Positions 7,434 to 12,254 of a stretch of DNA of 12,254 nt are shown here, piece by piece. The DNA comes from Fimbriiglobus sp. GTDB lineage: Bacteria > Planctomycetota > Planctomycetia > Gemmatales > Gemmataceae. The notes under the pieces were generated by a model. It did not search any database and was not told where the DNA came from. It saw nothing but the letters and a program-made list of their open reading frames with translations. The number at the start of each line of letters is the position of its first letter. The stretch's first letter is position 1. The translations under genes and the position numbers were made by a program. The DNA lies in contig JANXTD010000621.1 in assembly GCA_025352585.1 (NCBI GenBank), positions 1 to 12,254 of the forward strand, read 5' to 3'.

Positions 7434-8429
7434 ATGTCACCGCCGCCGGACCGCGCCCCCGCCGACAGGACTTCGCCGCTCGCTCTCGTGCCGGCCGTCT
7501 GCTGCCTCTGCGGCGTCGAGGACGCCGCGCCGGCCGCCGTCGGGGCCGACTTCGAGTACCGCACCAGCCCCGACGAGTTCCTGGCCGTGCGCTGCCGACG
7601 CTGCCGGCTGGTCTTCCTCAACCCCCGGCCGGCCGCGGGCGAGGCGGTGCAAATCTACCCGGACGACTACCACGCCTTCCAGTTCCGCCCGGCCGAGTTC
7701 GGGCTGGTCTACCGCGTCCGCCGGCGGCTCGAAGCCCGGCGACTGCTGCGCTGGTGCCGCGGGCTGCCGGCCGACGCCCGGGTGCTCGATGTCGGGTGCG
7801 GCGACGGCTTCCACCTCGGCATTCTCCGCGACTACGGCAGGCCCGGCTGGCGGCTCGAGGGCGTCGATGCCGACGCGCGGGCGGTCGCGCCGGCCCAAGC
7901 GGCCGGGCTGACGGTCCACCTCGGCAACGTCGAGGAGGTCACGCTGCCGGAGTCGGCGTACCACCTGATTTTGATGGTGATGACCGTCGAGCACCTGCCC
8001 GACCCGTCGGCGACGGTGCGGCACGTCGCCCGGCTGCTCGCGCCCGGCGGCCGGCTGGTGGTCGTCACGGACAACACCGGGTCGCCGGACTTCGCGCTCT
8101 TCGGCGGTCGGCACTGGGGCGGCTACCACTTCCCCCGCCACACGTACCTCTTCGACAAGCCGACGCTGGCGAAGCTCGGCACCGCGGCCGGCCTGGAAGT
8201 CGAGCGGGTCGGCACGGCCGCGAGTCCGGTCAACTGGGTCTACTCGCTGCGCAACTGGCTCGACGACTGGGGCGGGCCGCGCTGGCTCGTCAACCGCCTG
8301 TCACTCCACTCGGTGCCGGCGTTGGGCTGCTTCACAATCTTAGACATGGCCCTCGCCGCGCTCGGCCGGGGGGCGATTCTGCAAGGGCTGTTCCGCAAGC
8401 CGGCGGCCGCGAAAGGGGGCGAGTCGTGA
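7434..8429 (+). CDS. SAM-dependent methyltransferase with N-terminal zinc-ribbon-like motif
   Basis: 331 aa. An N-terminal Cys cluster (CCLCG, Cys23-26, and CRRC, Cys54-57) forms two CxxC knuckles as in zinc-ribbon class I methyltransferases of cell-surface sugar pathways. SAM motif I is VLDVGCGDGFHLG (117-129), the acidic loop after strand 2 is GVDADA (143-148), and post-motif region VEHLPDPSATVRHVARLLAPGGRLVVVT (185-212) is typical of Methyltransf_11/12 enzymes. Near the C-terminus a hydrophobic helix (about 293-311) and NWVYSLRNWLDDW suggest membrane contact, as in lipid- or sugar-nucleotide-processing relatives. The ATG has only a weak GGA upstream. The stop overlaps the next start as GTGA (8426-8429), so it is made with the oxidoreductase. 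Substrate unknown; a glycan or lipid-linked sugar is the best inference. Confidence 0.88.
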   Translation: MSPPPDRAPADRTSPLALVPAVCCLCGVEDAAPAAVGADFEYRTSPDEFLAVRCRRCRLVFLNPRPAAGEAVQIYPDDYHAFQFRPAEFGLVYRVRRRLEARRLLRWCRGLPADARVLDVGCGDGFHLGILRDYGRPGWRLEGVDADARAVAPAQAAGLTVHLGNVEEVTLPESAYHLILMVMTVEHLPDPSATVRHVARLLAPGGRLVVVTDNTGSPDFALFGGRHWGGYHFPRHTYLFDKPTLAKLGTAAGLEVERVGTAASPVNWVYSLRNWLDDWGGPRWLVNRLSLHSVPALGCFTILDMALAALGRGAILQGLFRKPAAAKGGES

Positions 8430-9793
8430 GCGACAAGGGACACCCGGTGGCGATCCTGGGGGCGGGCCTCGCCGGGCTGACGGCCGCGACTTACCTGCGG
8501 CGGCACGGCGTCCCGGTACGCGTCTACGAGGCCGGCAAGCATGTTGCCGGGCTGGCCCGCAGCGAGCGTGACCCGGACGGCTTCACCTACGACTTCGGGG
8601 CGCACTTCATCACCAACCGACTGGCCGCGGCCGTTGGCGTGTCGGCCGCCTGCCGGCCGATGCCGCGCTACGGCGAGACGGTCTGGCACCGCGACCGCAG
8701 TTACTCGTACCCGCTGGGGCTAATGAAGTCGCCGCGCTACGTGGCGAGTGCCCTCACGGCCAAGGCGCGCGGGCCGTTCAGCGGGCCGGCGGTCACGGCC
8801 GCCGACCATTATCGCGCGCAGTACGGCCGCCGGCTCGCCGACGAGATCGCGCTGCCGCTCACCGAGGCGTGGTCCGGGGCGTCGGGGTCGGAGTTGTCGG
8901 CGTCGGTCGGCGAGAAGTTCGCCACGAGCCTGCCGCGCACGCTGTTGCTCAAGGCGGCGGCCCGCGCCACCGGGCGGACGGTCGCGGTCGGCTACAGCGG
9001 GGCCGTGCCCGAGTCGCCGCACGTCTGGCACGTCTACCCCGACGGCGGCATCGGCGCGGTCTGCGAGAAACTCGCCGACGAGGTGCGCGACGACATCCGC
9101 ACCGAGTCGCCGGTCGAGGCGATCCTCGTCGAGAACGGCCGGGCCGTCGGAGTGCGCGTCAACGGCCAGGACGTGCCGGCCCGCGCCGTCGTCAGCACCG
9201 CCCCCGTGCACGCGCTGGCCAAGCTGGTGCGCGGCACCGACAAGCTCGCCCACCTGGCCCGCTTCCGCTACCGGGCGATGGCCTTCGTGAACATCAAGTT
9301 CGACGGCCCGAGCGGCCTGCCCGACGTGGTGACCTGGACCCCCGGCGGTGAGTTCCCGTTCTTCCGGCTCAGCGACATCGGCCTCGGGCTGCCGTGGCTC
9401 GTGCCGGCCGGCAAGACGCAAGTCACCTGCGACATCGGCTGCCGCGTCGGCGACGAGACGTGGACGGCGACCGACGCCGACCTCGGGGCGAAGTGCGTCG
9501 CGGCGCTCGAGCGCATCTCCCCCGGCCTGGCGAAGCGCTACCTCGGCTGCCGCGTCGTCAAGACCCCGCTGGCGTACCCGGTGTTCCTCACGGAGTACGA
9601 GGCCGAACGCCGGCAATTCTCGCTGGGCACCGGCGTCGAAGGCCTCTTGAGTGTCGGCCGGAACGGCGAGTTCGCGCATATTTTGATGGAAGATGTCTAC
9701 TGGCGGACCCGGCGGAAGCTCACCGACCTGATCGCCCCCGGAGTCGGGGCGGACGCCGGGTTTCGTCAGGTCGCCTCCGCGAGACGGGACTAA
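8426..9793 (+). CDS. FAD-dependent oxidoreductase, amine oxidase / UDP-galactopyranose mutase-like
   Basis: 455 aa from GTG 8426, with AGGGGG six bases upstream. The frame is open back to 7223, but the Rossmann motif starts here: VAILGAGLAGLTAATYLRRHG (GxGxxG at 12-17) ending with acidic Glu35 in VYEAGKHVAGLARS, the ADP-binding fold of FAD enzymes. DGFTYDFGAHFI (51-62) and the C-terminal LLSVGRNGEFAHILMEDVYWRT (GR at about 411-412) match the second FAD contact of protoporphyrinogen oxidase, amine oxidase and UDP-galactopyranose mutase relatives. No membrane segment is evident. Coupling to a sugar-type methyltransferase favours a role in surface polysaccharide or lipid modification over heme synthesis, for which there is no neighbouring gene. 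It ends convergently with the winged-helix gene, overlapping by four bases. Confidence 0.85.
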   Translation: MSDKGHPVAILGAGLAGLTAATYLRRHGVPVRVYEAGKHVAGLARSERDPDGFTYDFGAHFITNRLAAAVGVSAACRPMPRYGETVWHRDRSYSYPLGLMKSPRYVASALTAKARGPFSGPAVTAADHYRAQYGRRLADEIALPLTEAWSGASGSELSASVGEKFATSLPRTLLLKAAARATGRTVAVGYSGAVPESPHVWHVYPDGGIGAVCEKLADEVRDDIRTESPVEAILVENGRAVGVRVNGQDVPARAVVSTAPVHALAKLVRGTDKLAHLARFRYRAMAFVNIKFDGPSGLPDVVTWTPGGEFPFFRLSDIGLGLPWLVPAGKTQVTCDIGCRVGDETWTATDADLGAKCVAALERISPGLAKRYLGCRVVKTPLAYPVFLTEYEAERRQFSLGTGVEGLLSVGRNGEFAHILMEDVYWRTRRKLTDLIAPGVGADAGFRQVASARRD

Positions 9794-10173
9794 CGCTGGG
9801 GGGCGTTGCGGCTGGCCCACTCGGTGCCGGTGACGCTGCTGATGCGGGCGCGGAGCTTGCGCGGCACTTCGCCGCGGCCCTCGGCAAGGGTCAGCATCTC
9901 CTCGAAGTTGAGCAGCGGGTCGGGGAACGGCAGGCACCGCAAGGCGTCGGCGAGCGGCGTCTTGAGCGTGTAGCTGTCGTCGGTCGAGGCGATGACGATC
10001 TCGAGGTCGCGCAAGGTGTGTAAGTCGCGGTAGAAGGCCCGCAAGGTGATTTTGAGCCGCTTCAGCAAAAAGGCGCGGGTCCGGGGGGCGGCCGTCAGCA
10101 AGTTGAGCAGCTTGTAGAGCCGCGCGACGCGCGGGCCACTCACGGTCGAAACCGCGTCCTGCTTGCGTGCCAT
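9790..10173 (-). CDS. Small winged-helix DNA-binding protein, WYL/DeoR-type HTH only
   Basis: 127 aa from ATG 10173; a longer frame to 10218 is open but starts with non-conserved sequence. Residues 14-58 (PRVARLYKLLNLLTAAPRT, then LLKRLKITLRAFYRDLHTLRDLEI) resemble the N-terminal HTH of WYL/DeoR regulators, in which the F/R-D-L-x-x-L recognition helix precedes a wing (about 59-72, IVIASTDDSYTLKT). The large WYL ligand domain is absent; instead a Pro-rich segment (about 73-90) and an acidic, then basic tail follow. It may act as a stand-alone repressor or a partner protein. It is 175 bases downstream of the sigma-factor gene on the same strand. No clear ribosome site precedes the ATG. Confidence 0.7.
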   Translation of the reverse strand: MARKQDAVSTVSGPRVARLYKLLNLLTAAPRTRAFLLKRLKITLRAFYRDLHTLRDLEIVIASTDDSYTLKTPLADALRCLPFPDPLLNFEEMLTLAEGRGEVPRKLRARISSVTGTEWASRNAPQR

Positions 10174-10272
10174 GGTGAGTCTCGGGAGGTCGCACGGCGC
10201 GAGACGGCATAACAGCAACCGGGCCCACGGAGCCAGCCCCGTGAGGGCTCGGCGGGGGCAGTCGCCGCGTCT

Positions 10273-10299
10273 CAGGGCGTGATCTTAACCGCCGCCCTG
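10273..10299. terminator. Possible hairpin downstream of the sigma-factor gene
   Basis: CAGGGCG (10273-10279) and CGCCCTG (10293-10299) form a perfect seven-base inverted repeat with a 13-base loop, 50 bases past the sigma-factor stop on the minus strand. No U-run follows, so intrinsic termination is doubtful; it could instead attenuate transcription into the winged-helix gene or be a binding site. Confidence 0.25.
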
Positions 10300-10348
10300 C
10301 GAAACGCAAGAGCCTGGCGACACTCCCGCGGTTGGCCGACCTCGCGGA

Positions 10349-11173
10349 CTACGCCGCTTCGGGTTGCGGGGCGGCGAAGACCTTACGCAGCTTGTCGAGC
10401 GCCGACGCCTGGACCTGGCGCACCCGCTCCTTCGAGAGTCCGAGCGCCTTGCCGACGCGCTCGAGCGTCTGGTTGGCCGGGTCGTCGCCCATCGAGAAGC
10501 GCTTGGCGAGGATCGACTTCTCGCGCGGCGTGAGCAGCGGGTGGTCGTCGCGCAGGAACTCGTCGATGCGGAACTGGCCGGCCGCGCTCGACTCGGGTTG
10601 CGTCCGGCCTCGCGGCTCGCCGTCCGGGAAGGCCTCCAGCGACATCGACCGCGACAGCCAGTCGGTCGAGAGCCGCTGGGCCATCCGAGACAGCGCCCGC
10701 ACCAGGCAGGTGTAAGCGTAGGTGCTGAAGCGGATGCCCATCCACGGGTTGTACGCGGCGACGGCCTGGATCAGCACGATGTGGCAGTCGCCGATCATGT
10801 CGTCGATGCGGCTGGGCGACGCTAGGCGGCGGCGGACGGCGCGGTATATGAGCTTGCGGTTGCCCAAGACAATGAGGTCGCGCAGGCCCAGGTAGTGGCG
10901 GTGCCAGCGGGCCAACTCGACCGGCGTGCGGGCCGTGTGCATGCGGTGGGCGGCGTAGTGCATGTAGCGGGCGTGCTGCCGGGTGACCTCGTCCGGCATG
11001 TACTTATCGCCGAAATCGTTCGGATTCTCCAGGAGGTCCGCCGGGTCGTAGCTGCGGAGGGCGTCGCGTTCGGCGAACGAGTCGTGGACGATGTAGCTCG
11101 GCAGGCCCGCCGCCCGCGGGGCACGCCGCGTCGCCGATCGGTCGAGCAGTTCCGGTGTTTCGGTCGCGCTCAT
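10349..11173 (-). CDS. RNA polymerase sigma-70 family factor, non-ECF, regions 2 and 4
   Basis: 274 aa from ATG 11173, with GAGGG seven bases upstream; an in-frame start further up at 11224 has no ribosome site. Region 2 spans about 98-168: LIVLGNRKLIYRAVRRR, then DDMIGDCHIVLIQAVAAYNP and FSTYAYTCLVRALSR, the core-binding and -10-melting parts. Region 4 spans about 213-265: LTPREKSILAKRF ... LERVGKALGLSKERVRQVQASALDKLR, the -35-binding HTH in the RpoD style. Between them is only a short linker (about 170-212), so region 3 is poorly preserved. The first 97 residues are a basic, then His-rich extension (HARYMHYAAHRMH) of unknown role. It is therefore a group 3-like factor and not ECF. It is divergent from the B12-type regulator across an AT-rich region, which may control it. 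Confidence 0.9.
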   Translation of the reverse strand: MSATETPELLDRSATRRAPRAAGLPSYIVHDSFAERDALRSYDPADLLENPNDFGDKYMPDEVTRQHARYMHYAAHRMHTARTPVELARWHRHYLGLRDLIVLGNRKLIYRAVRRRLASPSRIDDMIGDCHIVLIQAVAAYNPWMGIRFSTYAYTCLVRALSRMAQRLSTDWLSRSMSLEAFPDGEPRGRTQPESSAAGQFRIDEFLRDDHPLLTPREKSILAKRFSMGDDPANQTLERVGKALGLSKERVRQVQASALDKLRKVFAAPQPEAA

Positions 11174-11516
11174 CGCATTACCCTCAGAGAGATTTCTAAC
11201 CACGAGACCGCCGGCCTCAGGCAAAATTCACGCCGATTCGGCGCTTTTCCGACCTCGAATCGACGAGACGTTCGCGATGACGACACCTGGCTCCGAGTGC
11301 CGGGAAATCGTCCATAACGTCTTTAATATCCTAGTCACAGCCCGGCGGAAGAAGCAAAAATCGGATAAACTTTATTCAGAAATGAGACTATCCGTCTCGA
11401 AAACAGGCGATAACTCGGGACTCGCTCAGAAATAAACTGAACGATTTGGTTTTATGTACGCTAACGCACTATCATGAACTACCAGAGCGCTCTCCCCGTG
11501 CCTCAGAGTCGAGTTC
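11174..11516. promoter_or_regulatory. AT-rich divergent intergenic region with short repeats
   Basis: 343 bases without a gene, markedly AT-richer than the rest between about 11320 and 11475. It should hold promoters for the sigma factor (minus) and the B12-type regulator (plus). Plus candidate: TTGGTT (11446-11451), an 18-base spacer, then TATCAT (11470-11475), which puts the start about 35 bases before the ATG. Minus candidate near 11320-11360: TTGCTT ... TAGGAT, weak. Repeats include TCAGAAAT twice (11376-11383, 11426-11433; 50 bases apart), ATAAACT twice (11365-11371, 11432-11438), GAGAC-N5-GTCTC (11384-11398), and palindromic ATAAA-C-TTTAT (11365-11375). MerR-type or sigma-factor autoregulation here is plausible but unproven. 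Confidence 0.55.
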
Positions 11517-12254
11517 ATGCCGCCCGCCGAACTGCGCTACGTGAGTACCGCCCAGGTCTCGCAGGCCCTGGGGGTCAGCGTCACGACGGTGAAGCGTTGG
11601 GTGGACAGCGGCGTGCTGCCGGCCCACCGCACGGCCGGTGGTCACCGCAAGCTCGTCATGGAGGACGTGATCCGACTCGTCCGGGAGGGCAACCTGCCGC
11701 AGGCTGACCTGACGCAGTTGCTGCCCGGCCCGCCGGCCGGCCGCTGCGACGCCGCGGCGCTGGCCACGCAGATGCGCGCGGCGGTCAAGGCCGGAGACGC
11801 GGACGCCTTGCGCAACGTCGTCCACGCCGGCTACCGCGCCGGCCTGACCGTCGAGACGCTCGCCGACCTCGTCCTCAGCCCCGCGCTCACCGAACTCGGG
11901 CACGACTGGGCGACCGGCCGCACCGACGTGATGGCGGAGCACCGGGTCACCCAGGCGTGCATCTCGGCCTTCTACGAGTTGCGGTCGGTCTTGAGAGTCC
12001 GCCCCGGCGTCGAAAGCCCGGTGGCCGTCGGCGGTGCCCCCGAGCACGACCACTACATCTTGCCGACGCTCTGCGCCAAGCTGACGCTGCTCGACTGCGG
12101 CTGGGACGCGATCAACCTCGGCCCGCACACGCCGCCGGAGGCGTTCGAGTCGGCGGTCGTGCGCTTCGCCCCGCAATTGGTCTGGCTGTCGGTGTCGCAC
12201 GTGGCGGACGCCGGGCAGTTCCTAGCGGACTACCGGCGACTCTACGCGATGTGC
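11517..12254 (+). CDS. MerR-type HTH plus B12-binding-domain regulator, CarH/LitR-like (3' end outside window)
   Basis: Open from ATG 11517 to the window end: 246 codons, no stop. Only a weak GAG-containing ribosome site precedes the ATG. Residues 7-57 are an HTH (YVSTAQVSQALGVSVTTVKRW, then LPAHRTAGGHRKLVMEDVIRL), MerR/BldC-like. About 78-160 form the expected four-helix cap, with LGHDWATGRTDVMAEH carrying Trp131, Glu141 and His142: the Wx9EH signature of adenosylcobalamin light sensors CarH/LitR. From about 168 a Rossmann B12 fold follows (PVAVGGAPEH, LDCGWDAINLG, APQLVWLSVSH). The DxHxxG motif is degenerate: PEHDHY around His177/His179. The residue after Trp131 is Ala, where Thermus CarH has His132. 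Probable role: a transcription repressor sensing B12 or light, possibly acting on the divergent sigma gene. Confidence 0.8.
   Translation, partial: MPPAELRYVSTAQVSQALGVSVTTVKRWVDSGVLPAHRTAGGHRKLVMEDVIRLVREGNLPQADLTQLLPGPPAGRCDAAALATQMRAAVKAGDADALRNVVHAGYRAGLTVETLADLVLSPALTELGHDWATGRTDVMAEHRVTQACISAFYELRSVLRVRPGVESPVAVGGAPEHDHYILPTLCAKLTLLDCGWDAINLGPHTPPEAFESAVVRFAPQLVWLSVSHVADAGQFLADYRRLYAMC

Noticed and set aside
7223..8425. An 856-aa open frame extending the flavoenzyme upstream through the methyltransferase
   Set aside because: The extension is Arg/Pro/Ala-rich with no domain. The methyltransferase in another frame has clear motifs, and the GTG at 8426 has a strong ribosome site right before the Rossmann motif.
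10230..10250. GAGCC-N11-GGCTC repeat as a terminator
   Set aside because: Only five base pairs with a long loop and no T-run; chance is likely at this GC content.
8720..10309. A 529-codon open frame on the minus strand opposite the flavoenzyme
   Set aside because: Its product is Arg/Gly/Ala-rich low complexity without motifs: a shadow of GC-rich codon use in the real plus-strand gene.
11472..12200. A minus-strand frame opposite the B12-type regulator
   Set aside because: Arg/Gly-rich shadow; the plus-strand frame gives a coherent HTH plus B12-domain protein.

Overview
This 12.25 kb window is GC-rich with very few AT-rich stretches. Its gene content and protein style suggest a planctomycete, probably near Gemmata (Gemmataceae). 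The clues are a signal-peptide-bearing beta-barrel-like protein of unknown family, a non-ECF sigma-70 factor with a long N-terminal extension, and a MerR/B12-type regulator with the 'GGAPE' style of B12 domain. This placement is an inference from recalled family resemblance; no marker gene was searched. I see no rRNA, tRNA, insertion sequence, CRISPR array or prophage gene.

Layout. (1) 1-396, plus: the 3' end of nagA (GlcNAc-6-phosphate deacetylase), overlapping the end of its convergent neighbour. (2) 7163 down to 380, minus: eight genes in one direction, mostly tightly packed. They are a type II toxin-antitoxin pair (DUF104-like antitoxin and PIN/VapC toxin), a TatD/EboB-like metal hydrolase, a two-TM protein of unknown function, tsaD (tRNA t6A synthesis), an OmpR-type response regulator with its histidine kinase (ATGA overlap), and an exported beta-barrel-like protein. 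(3) 7164-7433: a divergent promoter region with a repeated GGTGTC/GACACC motif at a likely vapBC promoter. (4) 7434-9793, plus: a translationally coupled pair, a zinc-ribbon SAM methyltransferase and an FAD-dependent oxidoreductase resembling amine oxidases and UDP-galactopyranose mutase. (5) 11173 down to 9790, minus: a sigma-70 factor, then a small winged-helix protein. (6) 11174-11516: a 343-base AT-rich divergent region full of short repeats. (7) 11517 to the window end, plus: the first 246 codons of a MerR-type, B12-domain regulator.

The most interesting locus is the last. The regulator carries the exact Trp-x9-Glu-His signature of CarH/LitR light sensors, at residues 131, 141 and 142. 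It lacks the histidine that follows the tryptophan in Thermus CarH and has a degenerate DxHxxG cobalamin motif, although a histidine still sits 46 residues after the tryptophan. Its divergent neighbour is a sigma factor, which recalls LitR/sigma-factor light switches but with a different class of sigma factor. This may be a variant B12 or light-responsive regulatory module. The two-component genes next to a beta-barrel-like protein suggest an envelope-stress or transport circuit, with tsaD and the upstream genes as probable co-transcribed neighbours.
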